Positions 8,135-16,618 of a DNA stretch of 64,000 bases are shown one piece after another. The notes beneath the pieces are model-generated. The model was not told where the DNA came from. It ran no database searches and saw nothing but the letters and a program-made list of their open reading frames with translations. The position numbers and the translations under genes were made by a program. Every line of letters begins with the position of its first letter. Positions within the stretch are counted from its first letter, which is position 1. This stretch comes from CAYPGJ01 sp964638515 (GTDB taxonomy: Bacteria > Planctomycetota > Phycisphaerae > Phycisphaerales > UBA1924), in contig CAZWZL010000007.1 of assembly GCA_964638515.1 (NCBI GenBank), positions 1-64,000 on the forward strand, written 5' to 3'.

Positions 8135-9909
8135 CCCCCCTCCGCCCTCATCCCGGCTCACGCTCCACCTCCGCGCCGGCTCGCCTGCAACTCGGCGAGT
8201 TTCTCATCGACAAGGGGCTTCTCACCAAGACGCAGCTCGACGACGCCCTGGCCGAACAGCGACGCGCCGGCCGCCAGCGCCTGCTCGGCGAAGTCCTCGT
8301 TGACCTCAACTTCGTCACCGAGGATCAGGTCGTCGAAGCCCTCGCCCAGGCCTACGGCGTGCCCTACGCCAAACTCACCCCGCGCATCGCAGACCCCCGG
8401 GTCACCGACAAGCTCCCCCGCGAATTCATCGAAGCCCACGCGGTGCTCCCGCTCTTCTTCATCGACGGCGTGCTCACCGTAGCGCTCTCCGAGCCCACCA
8501 ACCTCTTCCTCATCGAGGAAATCGAACGGCTCGCCAACGCCAAAGTCCAGCTCGTCGCCGCGACGCAGCGCGACATCCGCGCCACGCTGCAGGCCCACCT
8601 CCCGGCGGCAAACGTCTTCGTCATCGACGAAATCTATGACAACGTAGACGCCGCCAGCTTCTCCGTCGTCGACAAGCAGGTCGCCGACCTCTCCAACATG
8701 GAAGAGGTCGCCGGTCAGTCTCCCGTCATCAAGCTCGTCAACTTCATCCTCTTCACCGCCGTCCAGGAACGAGCCTCCGACATCCACATCGAACGCATCG
8801 ATCACGGCACCCGAGTCCGTATCCGCGTCGACGGCCGACTCCTCACCCGCCTCACGCCCCCGCACCAGATGCACGCCGCCGTCGTCTCGCGCGTCAAGAT
8901 CATGGCCGGCATGGACATCTCCGAACGCCGACTCCCGCAGGACGGCGACATCCACGTCATGCTCGACGGCCGACCCATCGACATGCGCGTCTCCACCATG
9001 CCCGGAAAGCACGGCGAAAAGGTCGTCATCCGCGTCATCGACAACCGAACCACCATCGTCCCACTCGAAAAAATCGGGTTCCGCGCCAACACCCTCCTCG
9101 AATGGCGCAGGGTCATCAACGCCGCCAACGGCATCGTTCTCGTCACCGGGCCCACCGGCTCAGGAAAATCCACCACGCTCTACGCAACCCTCAACGAACT
9201 CGTCTCCGACGAACTCAACATCTCCACCGTCGAAAACCCCGTCGAAGCCACGCTCCAGAGCGTCAACCAGTTTCAGGTCAATGAAAAGGCCGGCTTCACC
9301 TTCCCCATGGCGCTCCGCGCGCTCCTCCGTCAGGACCCCGACATCCTCATGGTCGGCGAAATCCGCGACGCCGAAACCGCGCAGATCGCCACCCAGGCCG
9401 CGCTCACAGGCCACCTCGTCTTCTCAACGCTCCACACCAACGACTCCATGGCCGCCGCGACCCGACTCACCAACATGGGAATCGAGCCCTATCTCACGGC
9501 CGCGGTGCTCCGCGCCGTCCTCGCCCAACGCCTCGTCCGCAAGATCTGCCCGCACTGCAAGACCGCCTCAAAGCCCGACGCCAAGTCCCGCGCCATTCTT
9601 CTCCCGTTCCTCTCCGACCCGGACGCCCCGGTCTATCACGGCGCCGGATGCTCCCGCTGTCGAGGCAAGGGGTTCGCCGGACGACTAGGCATCTACGAAC
9701 TCTTTGTGCCGCAGGACGCCGTCCTCGACGCCATCGCCCGCGGAGCGTCCCTTCAGGAAATCCGCGCCGCCACCGTGGCCGCCTCCATCCAAACGCTCCG
9801 CGATGACGGCCTCGCCAAAGTCGCAGCCGGTCAAACGACCTGCGACGAGATCCTCCGCGTGCTCGCGCACGACGCCTCACCCGCCGCCGCCGAAGCCACC
9901 GCCGCATAA
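8131..9909 (+). CDS. pilB: Pilus extension ATPase PilB/GspE with MshEN-like N-domain
   Basis: 592 residues from the ATG overlapping the STAS stop. The N-terminal domain (about 18-100) shows tandem MshEN-like signatures, QLGEFLIDKGLLTKTQLDDA and LLGEVLVDLNFVTEDQVVEA; in MshE this module binds c-di-GMP. The motor domain has Walker A GPTGSGKSTT (about 340), an Asp box, Walker B DILMVGEIRD (about 403), a His box (STLHTNDS) and the zinc-binding Cys pairs CPHC (about 473) and CSRC. The protein hexamerises at the inner membrane and powers pilin polymerisation. A Gln replaces the Arg often seen at the start of the first MshEN motif, so binding is probable but not certain. Confidence 0.93.
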   Translation: MTPLRPHPGSRSTSAPARLQLGEFLIDKGLLTKTQLDDALAEQRRAGRQRLLGEVLVDLNFVTEDQVVEALAQAYGVPYAKLTPRIADPRVTDKLPREFIEAHAVLPLFFIDGVLTVALSEPTNLFLIEEIERLANAKVQLVAATQRDIRATLQAHLPAANVFVIDEIYDNVDAASFSVVDKQVADLSNMEEVAGQSPVIKLVNFILFTAVQERASDIHIERIDHGTRVRIRVDGRLLTRLTPPHQMHAAVVSRVKIMAGMDISERRLPQDGDIHVMLDGRPIDMRVSTMPGKHGEKVVIRVIDNRTTIVPLEKIGFRANTLLEWRRVINAANGIVLVTGPTGSGKSTTLYATLNELVSDELNISTVENPVEATLQSVNQFQVNEKAGFTFPMALRALLRQDPDILMVGEIRDAETAQIATQAALTGHLVFSTLHTNDSMAAATRLTNMGIEPYLTAAVLRAVLAQRLVRKICPHCKTASKPDAKSRAILLPFLSDPDAPVYHGAGCSRCRGKGFAGRLGIYELFVPQDAVLDAIARGASLQEIRAATVAASIQTLRDDGLAKVAAGQTTCDEILRVLAHDASPAAAEATAA

Positions 9910-9914
9910 TCGCC

Positions 9915-11135
9915 ATGCCCCGCTACTCCTACAAAGCCCGTGACGCCGCCGGCAACGCCTCCGTGGGCGTGATCGAAGCCCCCTCGCGCGACGATGCCCT
10001 CTCGCGCCTCCGCGCCGAACGCAAAACCGTCACCGACCTCCTCGAAGGCGGCGCGCCCATCGACGTCGAGGAAATCAAGACGAAACGCGCCGCCCGCGGC
10101 GTCAAGCGCGAAGAAGTCATCGCATGCTCCGCGCAGCTCTCCGTCATGCTTGAAACCGGCGTGCCCCTCGCCGAAGCCCTCGACGCATTCCTCAAGCACG
10201 CCCGCTCCGGAAACCTCCGACGGGTCATCTCCATCGTCAACGAGCACGTCGCCTCCGGCTGCTCGCTGTCAGCATCCCTCGCCGTCTTCCCCACCGTCTT
10301 CCCGACACTCATGCTCGCGCTCGTCAAGGCCTCTGAAGCCTCGGGCACACTCGGCACGATGCTCAAGCGCGTCTCCGAGTACCTGGCCAAGGAACGACGA
10401 ACCGCCAAGCAGATCACCGGCGCGCTCACCTACCCACTCGTCATGATCGCCATCGCCGCGATGGTCACTCTCTTCCTCATTATCTGGGTGCTCCCGCGAT
10501 TCGCCCGAATCTATCAATCACGCTCCGCGGCCCTCCCGACACCGACCCGCATCGTCCTGGCCATTTCCAACACACTGCAGAACCAGTGGCCCATGCTCGT
10601 CGCAGGACTCGTCGCGGCCGCCGTCGGCGGATATCTCCTCAAATCCTCCAAGTCCGGCAACCGAATCCTCGACATCATCCGGGTCCGCGCTCCCGTGCTC
10701 GGCCCCATGTTCGCCAACTACTACCTCGCCCGCGCCACCCGAACCCTCGCCACCCTGCTCGCCGCGGGCGTCGGACTCGTCGACGCCATAAAAATCGTCA
10801 AGGGTGTCTCCAACAACTGCCTCTGGATCAAGCTCTGGGACGACACCCTCGAGTCCATCACCTCCGGGTCCACCATGGCCGACGTCCTCTCCGAATCACG
10901 ACTCATGTCCGCCCCCGTCGTCTCCATGATCTCAGCCGCCGAACGCTCCGGAAGACTCCCCGAAACGCTCGATCGCATCGCCGACTCCGCCGAAGCCGAC
11001 CTCGACGAAGCCGTCAAGTCCGCAACCCAGCTCATCGAGCCCGCCATGATCATGGTCATGGGCTGCGTCATCGGCGGCATCGCCATCGCGCTCCTCCTCC
11101 CCATCTTCTCTATCGGATCCGTGATGGCCAGCTGA
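9915..11135 (+). CDS. pilC: Inner-membrane platform protein PilC/GspF
   Basis: 406 residues, starting 5 bases after the pilB stop. It begins with the family's RYSYKARDAAGNASVGVIEA strand and has two T2SSF repeats. The first is around LSVMLETGVPLAEALDAF, the second around TRTLATLLAAGVGLVDAI. Three long membrane segments are visible (about 175-195, 220-240 and 375-400), the last ending GGIAIALLLPIFSIGSVM. PilC is the rotor-like partner of PilB that guides pilins into the fibre. The gene is the last in the operon and faces recJ, which is convergent and ends 10 bases away. Confidence 0.95.
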   Translation: MPRYSYKARDAAGNASVGVIEAPSRDDALSRLRAERKTVTDLLEGGAPIDVEEIKTKRAARGVKREEVIACSAQLSVMLETGVPLAEALDAFLKHARSGNLRRVISIVNEHVASGCSLSASLAVFPTVFPTLMLALVKASEASGTLGTMLKRVSEYLAKERRTAKQITGALTYPLVMIAIAAMVTLFLIIWVLPRFARIYQSRSAALPTPTRIVLAISNTLQNQWPMLVAGLVAAAVGGYLLKSSKSGNRILDIIRVRAPVLGPMFANYYLARATRTLATLLAAGVGLVDAIKIVKGVSNNCLWIKLWDDTLESITSGSTMADVLSESRLMSAPVVSMISAAERSGRLPETLDRIADSAEADLDEAVKSATQLIEPAMIMVMGCVIGGIAIALLLPIFSIGSVMAS

Positions 11136-11145
11136 CGCCCGCGAC

Positions 11146-12888
11146 TCACCCCCGAGTCACGCACACATCCTTCACCACCGGCTCAACGCTCACTCTCGAG
11201 CCCCACCGGCTCACCTTGGGCTCGAGCACCATCGACAACTCCATCCCCGCGCGCAGCGCGTCGCGCCGCTCACCCCAGTTCCAGGCCACGCAACGCATCA
11301 CCTTCCCGCCCCGCCGCACCGTCAACGCAAGGTGCTTCCCCTGTGCGCCCATCGTCTCCGCCCGCCCCGCCATCTCGACGCCGCGCACCAGCACACGCAC
11401 CCCCGGGTTCCCTCTCCCGAACGGGCCCAGCCGCTCGAGCCCCTCCACCTCGCGCACGCTCATCTCTTCAAGCCCGGCCTCGCAGTCCACCCGCATCCGC
11501 GCCTCAAGATCCTCCATCCCCACGCGCTCATTGACCCACCCCGTAAACCGCTCCGCAAACGCCTCCAACCTCGACGCTTTCACCCGAACCCCCGCAGCCA
11601 TGGCATGCCCCCCAAACCCCTCCAGCAGGTCCGCGCACGCCGTCAGACCCTCATGCAGGTCCACCCCATCCACACTACGCCCAGACCCGTGGCACTCCCC
11701 ATCCTCAAGCCGCATCAGAATCGTCGGCCTCCGCCTCCGCTCCACCAATCTCGAACACACAATCCCAAGCACCCCCGCGTGCCAACCCTCCCGCGCAAGC
11801 ACGATCGCCCGACGATTCTCCGCGCACATCCCCGCGTCCTCGGCCGCCGCATCCGCCTCCGCGAAAATGCTCCGCTCCGTCCGCTTGCGCTCCTCGTTCT
11901 TCGCCGACAACGCACGCGCAATCGCCCACGCCCGCTCTCCACGAGCCGTCGTCAACAACTCCAACGCCTCACGCGCATGACCCATCCGCCCCGCGGCGTT
12001 CAACCTCGGGGCCACCATGAAGCCCACCCCCTCAGCGTCCACCCTCCCTCCCCCCAAACCCGACGCCTCCACCAATGCGCCCAGCCCCTCAATCCCCGAC
12101 TTCCCAACCCTCGAGAGCCCAAACCGCGCAATCACCCGGTTCTCGCCGACCAGCGGAACCACGTCCGCCACCGTCCCCAGCGCCGCAAGCGCAAGGCAAT
12201 CCAGCAACACCTCGCGCACATCTTCCCCGACCCGCTCTCCCCCGGCGGCCAACGTCGCGATCCTCCACCCCAACTTGAACGCCACCCCCGCTCCGCACAA
12301 ATCACCGAACGGATACGCCTCGCCCGTCCGCGCATTCCGCACGCGCGGGTGCGCCACCACATCCGCGCTCGGCAGCTCCGCTCCCATCTCGTGGTGATCC
12401 GTCACCACAAACGCCATCCCCAGCTCCCGCGCCACACGCGCCGGACCCACCGCCGTGATCCCGCAGTCCACCGTCACCACCACGTCCACCCCCTCCGCGC
12501 GAAGACCGCGCAGAGCATCCTCGTTCACCCCGTACCCCTCCTCCAGTCGGTGAGGGATGTACGTCCGAACATCCGCGCTCGGCGCCACCGCCCGCAGCAC
12601 CCTCCAGAGAATCGACGTCCCGCTCACCCCGTCAACGTCATAGTCCCCGTAGATCGCGATCTTCTTCCCCGTTCGCGCCGCACCCAGCAGCAACTCCGCC
12701 GCCTCATCCACTCCAGCCAACAGGCTCGGCTCATGAAGCCGCGTCAGCTTCGGCTCGAGAAACTCCGCAGCCTCAGCCTCCCCCCGATACCCACGCGCCC
12801 ATAACACCCGACGCGCAAGCCCTCCATCACTCGCCCCTCTCGGCGACCCTTCCGTGGGCAGCTCCCATCGATGCGTCATCCCTCGCAT
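11146..12888 (-). CDS. recJ: Single-stranded-DNA-specific exonuclease RecJ
   Basis: 580 residues, normal for RecJ. The DHH phosphoesterase motifs are YGDYDVDGVSGTSIL (motif I), VVTVDCGITAVGPA (II) and VVTDHHEMG (III). A DHHA1 domain with CHGSGRSVDGVDLHEG and GFGGHAMAAGVRV follows, then a C-terminal OB-fold region. It degrades 5'-ended single strands in recombination, base-excision and mismatch repair, using Mn2+/Mg2+. The start is ATG 12888 with no Shine-Dalgarno sequence; TAGGTT ends 6 bases upstream, which suggests a leaderless mRNA. An in-frame ATG three codons later is an alternative. Confidence 0.96.
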   Translation of the reverse strand: MRGMTHRWELPTEGSPRGASDGGLARRVLWARGYRGEAEAAEFLEPKLTRLHEPSLLAGVDEAAELLLGAARTGKKIAIYGDYDVDGVSGTSILWRVLRAVAPSADVRTYIPHRLEEGYGVNEDALRGLRAEGVDVVVTVDCGITAVGPARVARELGMAFVVTDHHEMGAELPSADVVAHPRVRNARTGEAYPFGDLCGAGVAFKLGWRIATLAAGGERVGEDVREVLLDCLALAALGTVADVVPLVGENRVIARFGLSRVGKSGIEGLGALVEASGLGGGRVDAEGVGFMVAPRLNAAGRMGHAREALELLTTARGERAWAIARALSAKNEERKRTERSIFAEADAAAEDAGMCAENRRAIVLAREGWHAGVLGIVCSRLVERRRRPTILMRLEDGECHGSGRSVDGVDLHEGLTACADLLEGFGGHAMAAGVRVKASRLEAFAERFTGWVNERVGMEDLEARMRVDCEAGLEEMSVREVEGLERLGPFGRGNPGVRVLVRGVEMAGRAETMGAQGKHLALTVRRGGKVMRCVAWNWGERRDALRAGMELSMVLEPKVSRWGSRVSVEPVVKDVCVTRG

Positions 12889-12894
12889 CGCACC

Positions 12895-12900
12895 AACCTA
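12895..12900 (-). promoter_or_regulatory. Candidate -10 element of a leaderless recJ transcript
   Basis: TAGGTT on the minus strand ends 6 bases before the recJ ATG, and no Shine-Dalgarno sequence lies between. Transcription would begin at or beside the start codon. It matches the TAnnnT consensus at only three positions; support comes from recurrence of the arrangement at several other genes in the window. Confidence 0.4.
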
Positions 12901-13019
12901 CACCTTCTCGGCCCCGCCCTCCAAGCCCAACCCAACATCTCCCCGCCTCACCACGCCGAGGTTGCACCACCACCACCCCGCGGTACCCTTCCCCCGCAAA
13001 CGACAGGATCATCCCGAAC

Positions 13020-13643
13020 ATGTCCGACCAGGAACGCTACAAGTCCGTCCTCCTCTTCGGCGCCCCCGGCGTCGGCAAGGGCACACAGGGCAAGATCCTC
13101 GCCTCCATCCCCGGCTTCTTCCATCTCTCCACCGGCGACATGTTCCGCGCCCTCGACCCCCTCTCAGACCTCGGCAAGGTCTTCCGCCAGTATTCCACCC
13201 GCGGCGAACTCGTCCCCGACTCCTTCACGGTCGAACTCTGGAAGCAGTACGTCGAGTCCCAGAAGGCCCGAAACCAATACCGCCCCTACGCCCAGCTTCT
13301 CGTCCTCGACGGCATCCCGCGCAACCTCCCGCAGTGCCGCCTCCTCGAGTTCCACACCGACGTCCTCGCCCTGGTCCACCTCGACTGTGTCGATGACGAC
13401 GCCATGGTCGAGCGCCTCCGCCGCCGCGCGCTCCGCGAGAAACGCGCCGACGACGCCAAGGAAGACGTCATCCGCCGCCGGCTCCAGATCTACCGAGAGG
13501 AAACCTCCCCCGTCCTCGAGTTCTTCCCGAACGAAATCGTCCACGCCATCGACGCCTTCGGCACGCCCGCCGAGGTCCTCGCGCGCATACTCACCGCGCT
13601 CGCTCCCATCCAGGCCAAGCACTTCGGCAACGCCCTCTCCTGA
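13020..13643 (+). CDS. Adenylate kinase-like nucleoside monophosphate kinase
   Basis: 207 residues. The P-loop is GAPGVGKGTQG, the NMP-binding signature is STGDMFRAL, the catalytic-loop motif is DGIPRN (DGFPRT in typical Adk), and the C-terminal RADD...VIRRRLQIYREETSPVLEFF matches the R-x-DD / Y-x-x-T-x-P pattern. The LID is short and has no zinc Cys cluster. It should catalyse ATP + AMP to 2 ADP or a related NMP reaction. Several motif positions deviate from canonical Adk (Val in the P-loop, Ile in DGIPRN), so it could be a paralogue rather than the main enzyme. It is transcribed away from recJ. Confidence 0.82.
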   Translation: MSDQERYKSVLLFGAPGVGKGTQGKILASIPGFFHLSTGDMFRALDPLSDLGKVFRQYSTRGELVPDSFTVELWKQYVESQKARNQYRPYAQLLVLDGIPRNLPQCRLLEFHTDVLALVHLDCVDDDAMVERLRRRALREKRADDAKEDVIRRRLQIYREETSPVLEFFPNEIVHAIDAFGTPAEVLARILTALAPIQAKHFGNALS

Positions 13644-13657
13644 ACCCCCGCGGTTCT

Positions 13658-14698
13658 TCAGGCCCGTGAGCGCAGGACGTGGCTCGCAGCGTCGCCACGC
13701 GCGGCCCCCAGCCTCCCCCGCACCACCTCCACAAACCGCTCCGCCTCCTCCATCTCCAGCCCCACGCTTTCCACCACCTTCTCCATTCCAAGCCACCGCC
13801 GCGCTCGCACCGGCGCCGTGAACGTCACCACGACATTCGGCATCCCCGGCGCCGCCGCGTTCAACCTCCCCTGCACAACCCTCGCCCCCTCTCGCCAATC
13901 CACCCGCTCTACGCGCGCAATCTGTTCCCATCCCACACGCACCCGCGCCCGCAGCCCAACCCGGATGTCCAACCCATCCCCACGCGCCACCGTCGGCCGC
14001 AAACCCATCGCGCGATGGTCGCCCAGCACCCAGAGCATCGAATACACGCTCAAACCCGTCAGCGCCCACGCGGCCCCCGCGCTCCACCGCATCACCAACA
14101 CGTGCACCAACACCGTCTCAAACGCCACGAGCGGCCCCAACACCGCCAGCACCCGCCCCGACCGCTTCACCGCAAACGCTTCGCCCTCAACAACACTCGC
14201 TCGCCGAGCGAACACGCCGTAGTACATCGCCCCAAACTCGCTCGCGAGAAACCGCGCCACGCCCGCCATGCCCAGCGCACGCCCGAACGCCGCCTCCATC
14301 GCGTCGACAAGGTCCTCCCCCGCACGCGCCCGCCCCGCTCGCAAGACCCCCTGCGCCTTCCACACCACGTACGCCAACAACGCCAGCTCCGCCGGCGCCA
14401 CCAGCAGCCGTGCCCAAGACAACACGCCGCCCCCCGGCACGATCGACCCCGCAACCACGATCGACAACGCCGTGATCGGAATCATCGTCCGTCTCGGCGC
14501 CCCGCCCCGCCGCACCACCAACCACCAATACATCCCCGGCACGAGCACGCACATGTCGATCGCCACCGCCAACCCCATCACATTCGGCTCGCGCGCAAAC
14601 GCGGCCGTCGACGCTGCCACCCACGACGTCGCCAACACCGCCCCCGCCAGCCCCAGGAACCAGCCCCACGACGCCCGACCGCTCAGCGTGCCGACCAT
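13658..14698 (-). CDS. Multi-pass membrane protein of unknown function
   Basis: 346 residues from ATG 14698, chosen because AGGAGG lies 6 bases upstream; longer in-frame starts lack this. I do not recognise the family. About six hydrophobic segments are visible, among them WFLGLAGAVLATSWVAAS, MGLAVAIDMCVLVPGMYWW, ITALSIVVAGSIV, LLVAPAELALLAYVVW, VLAVLGPLVAFETVLVHVL and ALTGLSVYSMLWVLG. A soluble C-terminal region of about 100 residues is rich in Arg and Val, with beta-strand character (GDGLDIRVGLRARVRVGWEQ), and may be a small PH-like domain. It is convergent with the kinase gene, whose stop is 14 bases away. No functional claim is made. Confidence 0.75.
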   Translation of the reverse strand: MVGTLSGRASWGWFLGLAGAVLATSWVAASTAAFAREPNVMGLAVAIDMCVLVPGMYWWLVVRRGGAPRRTMIPITALSIVVAGSIVPGGGVLSWARLLVAPAELALLAYVVWKAQGVLRAGRARAGEDLVDAMEAAFGRALGMAGVARFLASEFGAMYYGVFARRASVVEGEAFAVKRSGRVLAVLGPLVAFETVLVHVLVMRWSAGAAWALTGLSVYSMLWVLGDHRAMGLRPTVARGDGLDIRVGLRARVRVGWEQIARVERVDWREGARVVQGRLNAAAPGMPNVVVTFTAPVRARRWLGMEKVVESVGLEMEEAERFVEVVRGRLGAARGDAASHVLRSRA

Positions 14699-14830
14699 GC
14701 CGCGCCTCCTGTCGCACCCGTGTCGATCAATACGTCGGCCGCGCGCCAGTCGTTCAGTGAATGCACCCCGCCCACCCCCTCTGCTCCTTCCGACCCGCGA
14801 GCGCAAGCCCGCGGCACTGAAAGCGGTGAA

Positions 14831-15904
14831 CTAGCAAAACTGCCCGAACGCGCTCAGCACCACGTTCAGATCGCTGAAGTCAATCCTCCCATCGCCGTTG
14901 AAATCGGCCGACGCGCTGTATCCCGGCCCGCCGACCATCGACCCGAACGCGCCCAGCACGATGTTCAGATCGGCAAAATCCACGCGCCCGTCCCCGTTCG
15001 CGTCGCCCGGACAGGGCCGCGCGCCCGCCGCGTGCAGCGTCCCCGCAATGCCGGTCGAGAACGTGATGGACTCCAGCTCGCCCGAGAGCAGCACATTCGC
15101 CGTGCTCCCCGGCGGAAGCACCGTCGGCAGCGGGAACGGCACGTTCTCAAAACTCCCTCCCACGAACGGCCCCGGAACAGTCTGCCCGCCCGACACATCG
15201 ATCGACGCGTCCAGCGTCGCCGAAGCCCCCGACAGCGTGAGCGTGCCAGTCAGCGTCAGCGGAAGCGGGAACGGCGGCGGCGCAAACGGCTGCCCGTTCG
15301 CATCCGCGACCATCGTCACGTCGACAGGAACGATCAGCGCGATGGAATAGGAGCCGGGGGCGCCCTCCACCGCTGTCAACGTCCCAAACGCCGGCCCCGA
15401 CTGCGCCCCCGTCAACGCCGAGATCGACGCGCTTCCCAAGGGGAACGGAATCGGCACGCCGCCCGGGAAAAGCGAATTGGGGCTGAACGTCCGGAACGTG
15501 CTGAACAGCAGCACGAGATCGACGTCGAACGCCGGCAGCGCGCCGTTGAGAAAATCCGCGCTGAACTGCTCCACCGTCACGATTCCCGCGCCGGTGTCCG
15601 TGGTGAGCGAAAACGCGCCCGTCGGGTTGGTCGTGGACTCGCCCGACCCGTCAAGCGTCATGGTCAGCGGAATCGCCACGTTGCCCGAGCCGCCGAACAG
15701 CCCCGGCCTCGTCTGCGTGCCCGTCGCGTTCGTCGTCGCGTCATAGTCACCGATCAGCGAGCCCGGAATCGGCGCCTCCAGCGAAGAAGTCGTGTTGAGC
15801 GACGATGCGCCCGGAACGATCGCGAACGAATACGTCGCGCCGATCGCGCCCGCCGACACGACGCACGAAAGCGCGCCCGAAAGAACCCGCACAACTCGGC
15901 CCAT
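14831..15904 (-). CDS. Exported protein with C-terminal paired dockerin-like module
   Basis: 357 residues. GGAGGAG sits about 8 bases ahead of the ATG. The signal peptide is VLSGALSCVVSAGAIGA. The body is a Gly/Pro/Thr-rich beta protein without a recognisable domain. The last 60 residues form two Ca2+-loop-like repeats, GDANGDGRVDFADLNIVLGA and DFNGDGRIDFSDLNVVLSAF, bounded by Cys residues (CPGD... and ...FGQFC) that may close the module by a disulfide. Similar modules end two other exported proteins here (39240-41729, 50694-54191). In Planctomycetes such modules are common on secreted proteins; no cohesin partner is seen in the window. Confidence 0.8.
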   Translation of the reverse strand: MGRVVRVLSGALSCVVSAGAIGATYSFAIVPGASSLNTTSSLEAPIPGSLIGDYDATTNATGTQTRPGLFGGSGNVAIPLTMTLDGSGESTTNPTGAFSLTTDTGAGIVTVEQFSADFLNGALPAFDVDLVLLFSTFRTFSPNSLFPGGVPIPFPLGSASISALTGAQSGPAFGTLTAVEGAPGSYSIALIVPVDVTMVADANGQPFAPPPFPLPLTLTGTLTLSGASATLDASIDVSGGQTVPGPFVGGSFENVPFPLPTVLPPGSTANVLLSGELESITFSTGIAGTLHAAGARPCPGDANGDGRVDFADLNIVLGAFGSMVGGPGYSASADFNGDGRIDFSDLNVVLSAFGQFC

Positions 15905-16029
15905 GCTCGCCTCTCCTCCTGCCCCATCGGGGCGATGTCCCCAATTCTACGAGCCGCCCGAACGAACGCTACAGGACTTGCCCCACTTCCCCCCGTCCGA
16001 AAACGCCTAGCCGGGATAGGACCGCTCTG

Positions 16030-16327
16030 ACCCCTCCCTCCGCAAGCCGCGAAGCGGCGCAGCGTGGGGGAGGTGGTTCACGCAAAGCGTGAACTGGAGG
16101 GGGATGCCTTAACCCCTCCCCCCGCCGTGGGGGAAGACGTCGCGCAGCGACACGAGGGGGGCGCATCCTTCTTCCTCTCCCCCGAGCCGCGCCAGTGTCA
16201 AGAAGCGGTTTCGCGCTTTGGCTGCCTTGACCCCTCCCCCCGCCAGCCCGCAGGGCGCAGCGCGGGGGAGGATGTCGCGCAGCGACAGGAGGGGGGTGCA
16301 TTTACCCTTCCCCCCGGCGGGGGAAGG
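16030..16327. repeat. Cluster of four nested palindromic repeat cassettes
   Basis: Units begin at about 16030, 16112, 16230 and 16304. Each opens with ACCCCTCCC (ACCCTTCCC in the last), and a GGGGGA[AG] arm follows a short insert. In two units GTCGCGCAGCGAC then precedes a GAGGGGGG outer arm and TGCAT/CGCAT. The first unit carries CACGCAAAGCGTG instead of the GTCGC hairpin. Each transcript could fold into an inner hairpin inside an outer C/G stem. The design resembles dispersed palindromic elements seen in many GC-rich genomes. Confidence 0.8.
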
Positions 16328-16415
16328 TGGCAGCCCGTAGGGCTGACGGATGAGGCGGCTCAACTCATCGGTTCAACGGAGCCCCGCCCGTCAGGAAGCG
16401 GTCTCGCGCGTTGGC
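16202..16415. repeat. Direct repeat pair, 21 bases, two mismatches
   Basis: GAAGCGGTTTCGCGCTTTGGC at 16202-16222 (shown by its ends GAAGCGGT and TTTGGC) recurs at 16395-16415 as GAAGCGGTCTCGCGCGTTGGC with two substitutions. Both copies are preceded by GTCA. They flank two of the palindromic cassettes, so the block may have arisen by duplication. Confidence 0.6.
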
Positions 16416-16458
16416 CAATCTCCTGCCGCTCGCGCCCCTGTCTCATCCAACCACCACC

Positions 16459-16510
16459 CTCGCCGCCTCTCCCACGATTGCTAGGAGTGGGAGAGGGTAG
16501 CTTCCGGGGG
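16459..16510. repeat. Palindromic repeat unit (CCTCTCCCAC/GTGGGAGAGG)
   Basis: A 10-base inverted repeat, CCTCTCCCAC and GTGGGAGAGG, encloses a short AT-containing loop and is followed by GGGGGTGAGGG. It is related in design to, but distinct in sequence from, the four upstream cassettes. It could act as an mRNA-stabilising or terminating hairpin in either direction. Confidence 0.55.
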
Positions 16511-16576
16511 TGAGGGCTCCATGGCCTCTTTCTTCTCCCCCTCTATGCCTTCAAGCCTTTGGCTTTGCTGCTTTCG

Positions 16577-16606
16577 CCTGGTGCCTGATGCCTGGTCCCT
16601 GATGCC
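16577..16606. repeat. Four tandem 7-base repeats
   Basis: CCTGGTG, CCTGATG, CCTGGTC and CCTGATG lie head to tail, followed by CCC, just beyond the end of the MlaE-like gene. A unit of seven bases is typical of slippage-generated microsatellites. It lies outside coding sequence. Confidence 0.7.
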
Positions 16607-16618
16607 CTTCCTCTTCCC

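Larger units (their letters stand above)
15905..16618. other. Gene-free, repeat-rich intergenic region
   Basis: No convincing coding sequence is present. The first 120 bases upstream of the exported-protein gene contain its Shine-Dalgarno region and leader. From 16030 onward the DNA is dominated by palindromic C-rich/G-rich cassettes, a 21-base direct repeat and a 7-base tandem repeat, annotated separately. It separates two minus-strand genes. Confidence 0.7.

Noticed and set aside
13679..16030. A 783-codon plus-strand open frame
   Set aside because: It is antisense to two well-supported minus-strand genes, has extreme Arg/Pro/His composition, and arises from high GC content.
16030..16510. 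CRISPR array
   Set aside because: Repeats are palindromic, unequal in length and not separated by uniform spacers; no cas genes nearby.
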